Assembly: GCA_902826605.1 (NCBI GenBank)
Contig: CADEFM010000012.1
Coordinates: forward strand, 27,473 to 91,472
Direction of reading: 5' to 3'
DNA length: 64,000 bases
From: an uncultured Acidobacteriota bacterium
GTDB taxonomy: Bacteria > Acidobacteriota > Terriglobia > Bryobacterales > Bryobacteraceae
Shown here piece after piece: positions 26,655-35,355 of this stretch. The position numbers and the translations under genes are program-made. The notes under the pieces are model-generated. The model had not been told where the DNA came from. It searched no databases and was given only the letters and a program-made list of their open reading frames with translations. Position 1 is the stretch's first letter, and each line of letters starts with the position of its first letter.

Positions 26655-26927
26655 ATGGAACATCGCAAAGAGGGCCGCTTCAAACCGAACCAAAATGCGA
26701 CGCTAAGGGTACTGGGGATGATGCCTGGACCCGTCATGGAGGCATGCATACTCGATATCTCAGGCAGTGGGATGCGCTTGCGTAGTCAGCTACCTGTACC
26801 TTGCGGAGCACCTGTAGAGGTAGAGGTAAACCATACGCTATCTCATGGCCGCGTTTGTCGCTGTGAGCCAAAACAACACTCCTATGAGCTCGGAGTTCAA
26901 GTGTCAGTGACAGGTGCGCAGGTCTAA
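26655..26927 (+). CDS. PilZ-domain protein
   Basis: This 90-residue protein is a single PilZ domain. It has the RxxxR motif (RKEGR, residues 4-8) and the D/NxSxxG motif (DISGSG, residues 34-39), which together contact cyclic di-GMP, so binding is likely to be intact. The C-terminal strands (HSYELGVQVSV) complete the barrel. There is no output domain, so it probably works by binding a partner. It lies alone between two damaged PEP-CTERM genes. Confidence 0.88.
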   Translation: MEHRKEGRFKPNQNATLRVLGMMPGPVMEACILDISGSGMRLRSQLPVPCGAPVEVEVNHTLSHGRVCRCEPKQHSYELGVQVSVTGAQV

Positions 26928-27197
26928 GCCGACCAACATGTGATGTCGGAATCTGGCCTCCCGACTTCAGAATTTTTCTGATGTGGACCGAGATCGACGA
27001 CGCCTGTCTCTTTCCAGGCGAGCCGCCCACCCCCCTCTCCCCGAGCAGACCATTGGTCTTTAGGCCAACAGGTCCCCGCGAACCACTGTAGTGATTGCCC
27101 CCCGCATCTGTCCACCATCTTAGCCAAGGTTCGAGTCTGGCTTCTTCCATCCGATTTCATGCGTGACCGCTTGCGAAGACGCATGGAGCATAGCTTG

Positions 27198-27245
27198 GAG
27201 ACAGTGAGTGTCCCTATCCGCTGTAACCACGATGATCACTGTCTC
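27198..27245. repeat. Inverted repeat, 10-bp arms
   Basis: GAGACAGTGA at 27198-27207 is matched exactly by TCACTGTCTC at 27236-27245 with 28 bases between. It might be a hairpin in RNA, an end of a small element, or an operator; nothing distinguishes these. Confidence 0.5.
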
Positions 27246-27297
27246 GGTCACTAAACGGCGCCAGTGTGTTGCTTCAAGGAAAAACGGGATCAAATCT

Positions 27298-27329
27298 ATC
27301 TGTTTGTTCTGTTTTCAGAACAAACAGAT
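27298..27329. promoter_or_regulatory. Palindrome 1, 14-bp arms around TTTT
   Basis: ATCTGTTTGTTCTG is followed by TTTT and the exact complement CAGAACAAACAGAT. It shares the core TTGTTCTG-N4-CAGAACAA with palindrome 2; the centres are 85 bp apart, close to eight helical turns. It lies about 155 bp before the start of the PEP-CTERM gene. A dimeric repressor or activator site is the likeliest reading; it has no following T run on the plus strand, so a terminator is less likely. Confidence 0.6.
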
Positions 27330-27388
27330 GATAACATCAATAGAATCTGCATTATGATAAAACTAACTTAGGGGCGATCGTGGCCTAG

Positions 27389-27408
27389 TTGTTCTGATTT
27401 CAGAACAA
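27389..27408. promoter_or_regulatory. Palindrome 2, same core as palindrome 1
   Basis: TTGTTCTG-ATTT-CAGAACAA is a perfect 8-bp inverted repeat with a 4-base centre, matching the inner part of palindrome 1. It ends about 77 bp before the GTG start of the PEP-CTERM gene, a place where a transcription factor would control the promoter. Confidence 0.6.
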
Positions 27409-27484
27409 AGACGTTCTCTGGCAAGCTTAGCCGCCAGCCTGTCAAGCGGCTTGCCTAGTCTGAGGTAGGGGTCGGAGGGGAAAA

Positions 27485-28497
27485 GTGTTAGCCAAACTAC
27501 TTCTAGCAGCGGCACTCCTGGCACCATTCACTGCGGGGTCGATCTCCAATTACTCCGCGTTTGGGGACAGCTTTGTCGTCATGAATTCCAATGTGGTCAT
27601 TAGCCAGGGCCTCATTGGCAGCAACGGCGCCATCAGCGTCGGGGGCAGTGTGAATATGTTGGGCGCGGAGGGCGGTGGAGCCTTCAGCACTGGAGCCAAC
27701 GGCGTGATTAACGGGGACTTGGTATTCGGCGGCAACCTCAGCCTCGGCGGTTCCACAAACCTCTTTGGAAACGCCGATAGCGGCGGGAACATTACCCTGC
27801 TGGGTAATAATGCAATTATTCATGCCAACGCCACCGCCGCAGGTCGATCACTCTCGGAGGCGGCGCCTCCGCGGTTACGGGCACTTCCACGCCGTTCGGC
27901 AGCCCCGCGACTTTCATGGCCGCGATTCTACCCAGCGCCATGACCTTCACAGGGGGAGGGACGAATCAGAGCGTTGCGGGTGGTGGCACCCTCACACTAG
28001 CGCCTGGAATCTATGGTTCGCTGACGACTGGCGCTAACGCCACCATCAATCTGTCGTCGGGCACGTATGTCTTTGACAGTGTGGGCCTGGGTGGGGGAAA
28101 CCGGATCAATTATTCCGTCACCGGCGGAGGCGCAGTTCATATTCTGGTGGTCGGAAATGTTTCAACCGGCAGCAACCTGACCACGTTCCTCAACGGTCAG
28201 ACCTTCGCGAACGCCGATCCCGCGCTCATCGCGAAGGTGTACGCAGAAAGCCACGGAACCTGGTTGCTCGGTGGTGGCGGCGAATGGCTCGGAACCATAT
28301 TTACTCCCTACAGCAACCTCACATTCAACAACAACGTTGACATCAGAGGACAAGTGGTGAGCGGGGCTGGCCTAACGCTCAGCGGCAGCGGCAATATCGT
28401 AAGCTTCATCCCCTCCGAACAATTCGCGGTTCCTGAACCAGCCAGCTTTGGGCTCGTCGCGATCGGCCTAATCGTCGTTGCCTGCCTCCGCCGATGA
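27485..28497 (+). pseudogene. PEP-CTERM surface protein, frameshifted
   Basis: Two frames join into one protein of about 337 residues. The first (from GTG 27485, with GGAGG upstream) has a signal peptide and repeats rich in Gly, Asn and Ser (GLIGSNGAISVGG, GNLSLGGSTNLFGN). The second, entered one base out of step near 27842-27846, continues ITLGGGASAVTGT and ends in VPEPASFGLVAIGLIVVACL plus RR, a clear PEP-CTERM signal. It resembles choice-of-anchor or polymer-forming surface proteins. The single shift may be mutation, phase variation or a sequencing error. Confidence 0.75.
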
Positions 28498-28590
28498 TCG
28501 TCCAGTTCTTTTTGCCGGGGCCCCGCACGATGACTTGCAGATATGGAATGGGCTACGTCAAAGCAGCCCATTCTATTATGATGTTCGCGC

Positions 28591-30459
28591 TCAGGGCAAC
28601 TTGAACGTGACGAATTTCGCGCCTGCAGCAACAGCAATGTATTGCTTTCCGTCTTTGCCCATATACGTAATGGGATTTGCGTGGGCGACCTCTTCGGTCT
28701 TCACACTCCACAGCTCCTGCCCCGTCTTGCTATCGAAGGCACGCAATAGACTGTCCCGAGCGGCTCCAATAAAGGTGAGCCCGCCGGCCGTGGTCATCGG
28801 GCCACCGCCCAAGTTGGGAGCGCCAGTTTTCATGCCAGCCGGTACTCCTTCCATCGTGCCGAACGGAATCTGCCAGGCGATGTCTCCCGTATTCACGTTG
28901 ATCGCCGTCAGCCGACCCCACGGCGGCTGCCAGCAGGGCCAACCGTTTGCTATGACTGGCGTTGCGCCAGGACCGTTGTTAGGAGCGCGGTTGAACGATC
29001 TGGGTGACTCTTTAGGAGCTTCGCCACGGGGATCCTCGGTCTGGGGTAGTAGGCGGCCCATTTGTCCCGAATCCGTGGTGTTAATGATGTAGTATCCCAG
29101 GGTCGGATCGAATGCCGCGCCACCCCAGGTCGCGCCACCTAATAGATAGGGCATGACCAGAGCTCCTTCGATAGAGTATGGTGTATACGGGCCTATGTTG
29201 CGGCCGCCCCCTACCTTTTCTAGTAGTGCTTGGCACGCTGCTGTGTGCTCTGGCGTAACCTTCGCAATGTCGTCCGGATACTTGAAGCTCATCCGCAGCA
29301 GAGGTGGCGGCTTCACCGGGAATGGCTGCGTGGGTGAATACCATTCGCCAGGCACATCGCCTTTGGGAACCGGCCGCTCTTCCACTCCGAAAATCGGTTC
29401 TCCCGTTACACGGTCCAGAATGAACAGCAAAGCAAGTTTGTTCATAGCCCCAACCGCGGGAATCTTCTTGCCATCCTTGACCACATCGAACAGCATGGGC
29501 GGCACCGGCATGTCGTAGTCCCACAGATCGTGATGGGTGGCCTGGAAATACCATTTCATCTTTCCAGTCTCGGCATCCACCGCGACCAGCGAACTCGCGA
29601 AAAGATTGGCTCCCGGGCGATCCACGCCGTAGTAATCGTTGGTGACAGAACCCAGCGGCATGTAGAGAATCCCGCGTTCGGTGTCCGCGCTAAAGAACGT
29701 CCACACGTTGGCGCCCCCCGCCTTTTTCCAGGAATCCCCCAGCCAGGTTTCGTGACCCATCTCGCCAGGCCGCGGCACGGTGTGGAAAGTCCACACCAAC
29801 TTACCCGTCCGCAGATCCCATGCACGCACATCGCCCGCCGGACCTTTCTGTCCGATTTCGTCTATGACATGGGACCCGGTGATTACGAGGTTCTTATAGA
29901 CAAAAGGAGCAGAATTCATACCGTAGTGGATGCTCGTTCCGTTCATGATCTCCGGCGTTCGTAGCTCCACTACGCCTTCGTTGCCGAAGCCTGGATTGGG
30001 CTTGCCAGTTTTCGCGTTGATGGAATAGAGTTCTCCATCCGGGGTTCCGAAAAGAATCTGCGGGGGCGTTTGTCTGTCGCCGGGCCAGTATGCCAGGCTC
30101 CGCATGGAGCCGAGATTCATTAGAGTTGCATCTCTCCGCTTCCCCGTAAACTCCCAAAGAAGTTTGCCTGTCTCAGGTTCCAATGCAGCCACGTTGTTGT
30201 ATGGATATCCCAAATACAACACGCCATTGACCATGATGGGGATCGACTGGCTCAACCGGGAGGGCTGGCCCTCCTTCTTCATCTGGTAACTCCATGCCGG
30301 AGCCAACTTTGTCACGTTGGTGGTGCTGATCTGCTTCAGCGGGGAATAACGCTGTCCGCCGAGGTCACGTCCATATGTAGACCAATCATTTTGCGCATTT
30401 TGAGCATGAAGTACAGGGAGAATCAGGCACGCAACGGTTAGTGCCAATATAGTTCGCAT
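28591..30459 (-). CDS. PQQ-dependent dehydrogenase, glucose-dehydrogenase-like
   Basis: This 622-residue quinoprotein has a signal peptide (ILALTVACLILPVLHAQ) and repeated beta-propeller W motifs (ALEPETGKLLWEF, AVDAETGKMKWYF, AFDSKTGQELWSV). The active-site segment HHDLWDYDMPVPP matches the membrane-type glucose dehydrogenase group, where the Asp of LWD is the proton acceptor. No CxxCH heme motif and no vicinal cysteine pair are present. It oxidises a sugar or alcohol in the periplasm. The ATG at 30459 begins the signal peptide. It follows another PQQ enzyme by 89 bp. Confidence 0.88.
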   Translation of the reverse strand: MRTILALTVACLILPVLHAQNAQNDWSTYGRDLGGQRYSPLKQISTTNVTKLAPAWSYQMKKEGQPSRLSQSIPIMVNGVLYLGYPYNNVAALEPETGKLLWEFTGKRRDATLMNLGSMRSLAYWPGDRQTPPQILFGTPDGELYSINAKTGKPNPGFGNEGVVELRTPEIMNGTSIHYGMNSAPFVYKNLVITGSHVIDEIGQKGPAGDVRAWDLRTGKLVWTFHTVPRPGEMGHETWLGDSWKKAGGANVWTFFSADTERGILYMPLGSVTNDYYGVDRPGANLFASSLVAVDAETGKMKWYFQATHHDLWDYDMPVPPMLFDVVKDGKKIPAVGAMNKLALLFILDRVTGEPIFGVEERPVPKGDVPGEWYSPTQPFPVKPPPLLRMSFKYPDDIAKVTPEHTAACQALLEKVGGGRNIGPYTPYSIEGALVMPYLLGGATWGGAAFDPTLGYYIINTTDSGQMGRLLPQTEDPRGEAPKESPRSFNRAPNNGPGATPVIANGWPCWQPPWGRLTAINVNTGDIAWQIPFGTMEGVPAGMKTGAPNLGGGPMTTAGGLTFIGAARDSLLRAFDSKTGQELWSVKTEEVAHANPITYMGKDGKQYIAVAAGAKFVTFKLP

Positions 30460-30548
30460 CCGCTTCCGTCCTTTCGAATCTCTAATATTGTACATCTTCT
30501 CTAACACTGCAAAACGCCGCATGCGGGTTCTCATTTCATGCAGTCGCA

Positions 30549-32336
30549 CTACTTCGCTAGCACGAGCGATGGGATCGGCTCCTTAGCGTCAAGGGCGAAG
30601 ACGAACAGGCGATTATCAGGCGTGCCGCGAGCCATCACGGCGATATACTGCTTGCCGTCGAGCATGTAGGTGATCGGCCCCGCACTTGGGCCGTCCAAGT
30701 TCACTTCCCACAGCACTTCGCCGGTCACGGCGTTGTAAGCCTTCGCATCGTGGAACAGGATATTGCCTCCCGTTACCAACGCGGACCCGCCGCGAGAAAG
30801 GAAGCCACCCGTCGGCTGAATACGCCAGCGTTCCGAGTTTGTCTTCGGGTCCCAAGCTGCCAGGAAGGGACCTGTGTCTGCCGGCTGATTCTCTGCCCCC
30901 GCAGGCTCTACAATCGGTACGTTCGGAACTTGTCCAGGAATCGCCTTTCCCTGATCGTCGCGAGGTCGCTGTGGGGTTGACGTGCCGGCATTCTGATTTC
31001 CATGAGCGAACTCGAAGGCCGGATCGCGCGCGAAGACCGCGGAACTCTCGCTGCCGGGAATGTAGACCAAGCCCGTGACGGGACTGTATGCCATCGCTTG
31101 CCAATTGTGCGTGCCAAGATTGCTGGGGGAGATCCGCACAGGATTGTATTTGTAACGCGCGCCTTCCGCTTCAATCGGCCGACCCTTCGCATCGAGCCCA
31201 GTGGCCCACGTGATACGCTTTGCGAGCTTAGAACCCGAGATGAACTCGCCGTTCGTGCGATCAAGGACATAGAAAAAGCCGTTCTTAGGCGCGTGCATCA
31301 GAACCTTTCGCATTTTCCCATTGATCGCGATGTCCGCCAGCACGATCGGTTGAGTCGCCGTATAGTCCCAGGTGTCTCCCGGCGTCTCTTGGAAATACCA
31401 GGCCATCTTGCCGGTGTCGGGCTTTACGGCGATGATCGAGGCAAGGAATAAGTTATCGCCCCCCTGCGGGCTCCGAATATTCCGATCCCAAGGTCCGCCG
31501 TTACCGGTGCCGACATATAGGAGATCGACGTCCGGATCGTAGGCCATTCCATCCCACACCGTTCCTCCGCCACCCATCTTGTGCCAGACATCACCGGTCC
31601 AAGTTTTTGCCGCCATCTCGAGTTCCGGATGCTCGAATGGCTTCGACGGATCGCCGGGCACGGTCCAAAACCGCCAGACGCGTTTGCCTGTCTCGGCGTC
31701 ATACGCGGAGAAGTAGCCACGCACCGCTTGTTCGGCGCCACTGGAGCCGACAATCACTTTGCCCTTCACGATTCGGACCGCCGAAGTCAAGGTGTTATCC
31801 TTGCTCGGTCCGTCCTGCACTGACCATACGACCTTCCCAGTGCGCTGATCGAGTGCGACGACGCGGCCGTCCGGTATGCCTGCAAACACCTTGCCGTTGT
31901 AAATCGCGACGCCTCGGTTGCTCGGACCGCAGCAGATCTTCAGAAAGTAGTCGTGAGAAATATCCGGGTCCCAGCGCCAGAGCTCTTTACCCGTACGCGC
32001 GTCCACAGCAAATAGCACGCCCCATCCGAGGCTGCCGTAGAGCACTCCATCCGCTACAACTGGAGTTCCTTCGACGCGCGACCTTTCAGGATTACCCGTT
32101 GCCCAAGACCATGCAAGCCCGAGTCGCTTCACATTGGTGATGTCAATCTGCTGCAGCGGACTGTAATGGGTTTCCGCGTAGTCGTGGCCATAGGTGAGCC
32201 ACTCATTTGTATTCCTCGCGGCTTCACGTAGTTCACGGTCGCCAACAATTTTTGTCTGGGCGATCAGAATAGCCGTCACCAGCAATGGGCCAAATACGAC
32301 TGTCAACCTTGTTCTGGACACAGGCAACTCCTTCAT
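30549..32336 (-). CDS. PQQ-dependent alcohol dehydrogenase-like protein
   Basis: This 595-residue quinoprotein resembles the methanol/ethanol dehydrogenase group. It has a signal peptide, the vicinal disulfide cysteines in KICCGPSNRG and the catalytic aspartate in GDTWDYTATQP. The residue two positions after that aspartate is Thr, not the Asp typical of lanthanide-dependent XoxF/ExaF enzymes, so calcium is the likely metal. There is no heme c domain. It lies upstream of the second PQQ gene on the same strand. The PQQ biosynthesis genes are not in the window. Confidence 0.88.
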   Translation of the reverse strand: MKELPVSRTRLTVVFGPLLVTAILIAQTKIVGDRELREAARNTNEWLTYGHDYAETHYSPLQQIDITNVKRLGLAWSWATGNPERSRVEGTPVVADGVLYGSLGWGVLFAVDARTGKELWRWDPDISHDYFLKICCGPSNRGVAIYNGKVFAGIPDGRVVALDQRTGKVVWSVQDGPSKDNTLTSAVRIVKGKVIVGSSGAEQAVRGYFSAYDAETGKRVWRFWTVPGDPSKPFEHPELEMAAKTWTGDVWHKMGGGGTVWDGMAYDPDVDLLYVGTGNGGPWDRNIRSPQGGDNLFLASIIAVKPDTGKMAWYFQETPGDTWDYTATQPIVLADIAINGKMRKVLMHAPKNGFFYVLDRTNGEFISGSKLAKRITWATGLDAKGRPIEAEGARYKYNPVRISPSNLGTHNWQAMAYSPVTGLVYIPGSESSAVFARDPAFEFAHGNQNAGTSTPQRPRDDQGKAIPGQVPNVPIVEPAGAENQPADTGPFLAAWDPKTNSERWRIQPTGGFLSRGGSALVTGGNILFHDAKAYNAVTGEVLWEVNLDGPSAGPITYMLDGKQYIAVMARGTPDNRLFVFALDAKEPIPSLVLAK

Positions 32337-32532
32337 GGTCTTCTAGAAACCAAAGTGCCCTAAGATCTTACTTCAAAACGCAAGCCTTCGGGCCGCCCTC
32401 GGCTCCATTCTAAACAAGGCTTGTTCCTAACGTCTTACCGAAACTTACGTGTAACACCCTACATCGGTAGTAAAGTCGTAGCAGGCTACGATTTCGGCTC
32501 AAACAGCCGATCAGCACTGTTAGGGAGAATCA

Positions 32533-33432
32533 GTGCCAACAGGACCCGTACACGCGCAGCCCATCCAAATTCCGCGGCCTCTTGCGGAAATCACCGTGAT
32601 CCTGGATGCAAGCGGTAACCCGTCGTCGCGCTTGCGTGGGGGGATTGTTTCGCACACGGAAGGCGTACTCAAGGTTCTTTTGACAGCGGCCGTAGGCGCG
32701 GGCGTTGTCGTGGGAGTTGCGGGGGAAGTGCAAACCTCGGAAGGGAAGCAGCCGCTGTTAGGCAAGTTTCGCATCCGCTCCTGCCGGTTGGCGGGCATCG
32801 GAAAATATCATGCCGAGCTGGTTCCCGAAGTGGAGGCGGATTCCGCAGCCCCCGCGCCATCTTCTGATTTCGAGGACGCCGATTATTACGAAATTCTGCA
32901 GGTAAGCCGAACCGCTGATACGGACACCATCCGGCGCGTATTTCACGTACTGGCGCAGCGCTACCACCCCGATAACAAAGAGACCGGCAACGAACAGAAA
33001 TTCCGGCAGGTAGTGGAAGCACACGCGACTTTGGGCGACGTTGATAAACGGGCCGCCCACGATGTAAAGCTGGCGCAGGAAGACAAGACCCGCTACAAAA
33101 TTTTCGATTCCCTCCAAAGTACCCAAGGCGTGCAGGCGGAGATCCGGAAACGTAAAGGTATTCTGCGGCTCCTGTACGCAAGACGGATGGCTGATCCGCA
33201 TGCACCTTCCATGAAAGTCCGTGATTTCACGGAAATGCTGGGTTGTCCCCAGGAACACCTGGAGTTCGCGCTATGGTTCTTGCGCGAGAGCAAATTCGTG
33301 AACCGCGCCGACAATAACCGCTTCGAAATCACACGTATCGGGGTGGAGGCATTCGAAGCCGAAGAGAACGGCTACAGCAAGAAGCAGATACTTACACTGC
33401 CCGCCGCCGGTAACGTTCCCGGCCCTGAATAG
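32533..33432 (+). CDS. PilZ-like plus J-domain protein
   Basis: This 299-residue protein joins three parts. Residues 15-95 form a small beta-rich domain that resembles PilZ (GGIVSHTEGVLKV), but without intact RxxxR or DxSxxG motifs. Residues 116-180 are a J domain (YYEILQVSRTADTDTIRRVF) with an intact HPD in RYHPDNK, which stimulates DnaK ATPase. The C-terminal part (MKVRDFTEMLGCPQEHLEFA) looks like a winged helix. The start is GTG with GGGAG upstream. It probably recruits DnaK to a specific partner. Confidence 0.78.
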   Translation: MPTGPVHAQPIQIPRPLAEITVILDASGNPSSRLRGGIVSHTEGVLKVLLTAAVGAGVVVGVAGEVQTSEGKQPLLGKFRIRSCRLAGIGKYHAELVPEVEADSAAPAPSSDFEDADYYEILQVSRTADTDTIRRVFHVLAQRYHPDNKETGNEQKFRQVVEAHATLGDVDKRAAHDVKLAQEDKTRYKIFDSLQSTQGVQAEIRKRKGILRLLYARRMADPHAPSMKVRDFTEMLGCPQEHLEFALWFLRESKFVNRADNNRFEITRIGVEAFEAEENGYSKKQILTLPAAGNVPGPE

Positions 33433-33545
33433 CTGCGGCACCGAGGCAACGTTTCCAGTTGCAAGCCGTTTACAAATTATGCGTTTTCTCAGGGCCGCGC
33501 TACAATCCATGATGAATTCGTTCACACGAAAGGTTCGATGCCGTC

Positions 33546-34202
33546 ATGAGATTTCTATTTGCACTTCTGATGTTCACAGTTTGTACATGGGCGCAGGCCA
33601 GCGGTAATTCAGCTCCGGATGTCAATAAAGATTACCGGACGAAAGAAGGCCGCGCCGGCGTGGCAAAACGTCTTGCGAATCCGGATCGCGATCAGACGCA
33701 GAAGCCGGAAGCAATCGTCGCGGCCCTGCAATTGAAGCCCGGCATGACCGTGGCCGACATCGGCACCGGCGTCGGCTACATGCTGCCGTTCCTAAGCAAA
33801 GCCGTGGGACCGTCGGGCAGAGTGATCGCGGAAGACATTCAGACGGACTTTCTGGAGTCCGCGAAAGCCAGAATCGCCGCGGCTCAGCTTACCAACGTCA
33901 CTGCCGTGCTGGGATCCGAAACCGATCCTAATCTGCCGTCAGGCGCAGTGGACGTGGCGATGATTCTGGACGCCTATCATCACATGGAACAACCCGCCAA
34001 GGTGCTGGCCGCATTAGGACGCGGACTGAAGAAAGATGGGCGCTTGGTACTCGTCGAGTTTCACAAAGCCGACCGGCCAGAGCACTTGCGTTTCGATCAG
34101 GCCGAACTGATCCATGAAGTAGAGAGCAACGGATTCCGCCTGCTCGCGAAGGTGGATCGTATCACCGCTTCGCAGTATCTGGTCACATTCGGCAAGAAGT
34201 AG
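33546..34202 (+). CDS. Exported SAM-dependent methyltransferase-like protein
   Basis: This 218-residue class I methyltransferase has motif I VADIGTGVGYMLPFL (about residue 69), and VDVAMILDAYHHME and GRLVLVEFH further on. Unusually, it starts with MRFLFALLMFTVCTWAQA, a good signal peptide, so the protein should leave the cytoplasm, where SAM is found. The nearest relatives I know are UbiE/PrmA-type proteins that lack such a peptide. Either it is a periplasmic protein that has lost or changed its activity, or the leader is retained as an anchor. Confidence 0.8.
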   Translation: MRFLFALLMFTVCTWAQASGNSAPDVNKDYRTKEGRAGVAKRLANPDRDQTQKPEAIVAALQLKPGMTVADIGTGVGYMLPFLSKAVGPSGRVIAEDIQTDFLESAKARIAAAQLTNVTAVLGSETDPNLPSGAVDVAMILDAYHHMEQPAKVLAALGRGLKKDGRLVLVEFHKADRPEHLRFDQAELIHEVESNGFRLLAKVDRITASQYLVTFGKK

Positions 34203-34211
34203 CGGCAGCGC

Positions 34212-34325
34212 ATGGCTAGATATTTGGCCGCCGTGCTCGTGGTCCTGGCAAGTGCAGGCACCAAGGCGTTAGAGCCGGGCCAGTTTAATCACTATTACGA
34301 TGCAATGCGTGGTGATCAGGTGTAG
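34212..34325 (+). CDS. Possible small exported peptide (37 aa)
   Basis: A 37-codon frame begins 10 bp after the methyltransferase stop: MARYLAAVLVVLASAGTKAL followed by a polar tail ending DAMRGDQV. The first 20 residues look like a signal peptide. It could be a real micropeptide or the 5' stub of a truncated exported-protein gene. I favour the stub, since the remaining sequence is too short to fold. Confidence 0.35.
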   Translation: MARYLAAVLVVLASAGTKALEPGQFNHYYDAMRGDQV

Positions 34326-34374
34326 TGGTCGCGCACGCTTCGGCAACGACTCGCCAAAAAGCAGGGAAATAACA

Positions 34375-34403
34375 AAGAGCCGCCCTTTTCAGGCGGCTTC
34401 TTG
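34375..34403. terminator. Bidirectional rho-independent terminator
   Basis: AGCCGCC (34378-34384), loop CTTTTCA, then GGCGGCT (34392-34398), flanked by AAAG and TCTT. It sits between the convergent methyltransferase/micropeptide and lectin-like genes, as expected for a shared terminator. Confidence 0.8.
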
Positions 34404-34429
34404 TCGGCAGCTCGCACTAGCTAGGCTAA

Positions 34430-35116
34430 CTACTGCCGGGGGGCGTCGATAGCGAAGCAATACAGCAGGCCCGCGCCGCCGGTAGCCACTAGGTCCGGCT
34501 GGCTGCAGCTACGGCTGTTATGCACCGCATTCCAGGACGTGCTGGGTCCACCGGTACGGTCAAAGTGCCCCACTTGAGCCGTACCCGCGCCGTTGCTGGT
34601 CCAGTTGTTGCATGTGTGGTCCATACCATCGGTGAATGCCCGGCCATCCGGCATGGTGCCGGTGAGGATATCGTGCTGGTTCGGGGTGTCTCCGAATCCC
34701 TTGATCGGCTCTCCCTTTTCGCTGATCGCCGTAGCCTTGGTGAGTGTGTTACCGAGGCGTGCCTGCTCCAGCGTATCGCCGTGCAGATGGCCAACGTTCT
34801 GGGAAACGCTCTGACCGCGGGCATTGAACCACGGTCCCGTGCCGATACGGTCGCGCGCATTCACCGCGCCAGGCCCTTGGGTGCTCAGATACGCGTGCCA
34901 CGTGCGGTTCCCAGCGCCTGCGGCGGTCGCCAGGTTCTGACAATGCTGGTCGGCGCCCGCCAAGCCGCCCAGATTCGCGCCATCGCCCTTACTCACGCTG
35001 GTAATGAAAAAACTCATGGGTTGCGGAGGGGCTTTGGGCTGAGGTGTTTGCGCCATCGCAAGCGAGCCCAGCAGCAGCAGGCCGGAAAGAACAGGAAGGT
35101 GTTCTTGTATGGTCAT
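34430..35116 (-). CDS. Exported lectin-like protein (DUF1554-type)
   Basis: This 228-residue protein has a signal peptide (VLSGLLLLGSLAMAQ) and a domain with GDGANLGGLAGADQHCQNLA, TWHAYLSTQGPGAVNARDRI and CNNWTSNG. The same arrangement is found in DUF1554 / collagen-XVIII-like lectin folds of exported bacterial proteins, with paired cysteines (C in HCQ, C in HTCNN, C in RSCSQ and C in YCFAI) likely forming disulfides. The ATG at 35116 begins the signal peptide; a longer frame upstream is not supported. Ligand unknown. Confidence 0.78.
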   Translation of the reverse strand: MTIQEHLPVLSGLLLLGSLAMAQTPQPKAPPQPMSFFITSVSKGDGANLGGLAGADQHCQNLATAAGAGNRTWHAYLSTQGPGAVNARDRIGTGPWFNARGQSVSQNVGHLHGDTLEQARLGNTLTKATAISEKGEPIKGFGDTPNQHDILTGTMPDGRAFTDGMDHTCNNWTSNGAGTAQVGHFDRTGGPSTSWNAVHNSRSCSQPDLVATGGAGLLYCFAIDAPRQ

Positions 35117-35355
35117 TAATTTTGGATCGATCCTTTCGAAATGTGACGGCGACCGCGAGATTCGTCCTACGGTTGACCTTCGTTGAAGAGTACCACGAGC
35201 AGCCCGCCTCCGTGAGCTGGTAAAGGGCATTGCGACCCCCGTAGCCCCGCTCGAGGACGTCCACACCGACCTGGGAAATCCTCCCACATTTCGATATCGC
35301 GCGTGGAATCATATAGGTGATTGTGGTAGTGTGGGCGTGTTCCGGGAGGTTCTCT

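Larger units (their letters stand above)
26928..27484. other. Intergenic region with three inverted repeats
   Basis: About 555 bp without a supported gene, upstream of the PEP-CTERM gene. It contains a 10-bp inverted repeat at 27198-27207/27236-27245 and the two TTGTTCTG palindromes listed separately. The sequence around 27330-27370 is AT-rich compared with the rest of the window, as expected of a promoter area. Confidence 0.6.

Noticed and set aside
35117..35316. Minus-strand frame upstream of the lectin-like gene (ERGYGGRNALYQLTEAG)
   Set aside because: It looks faintly protein-like but has no family match that I know and no start with a ribosome site.
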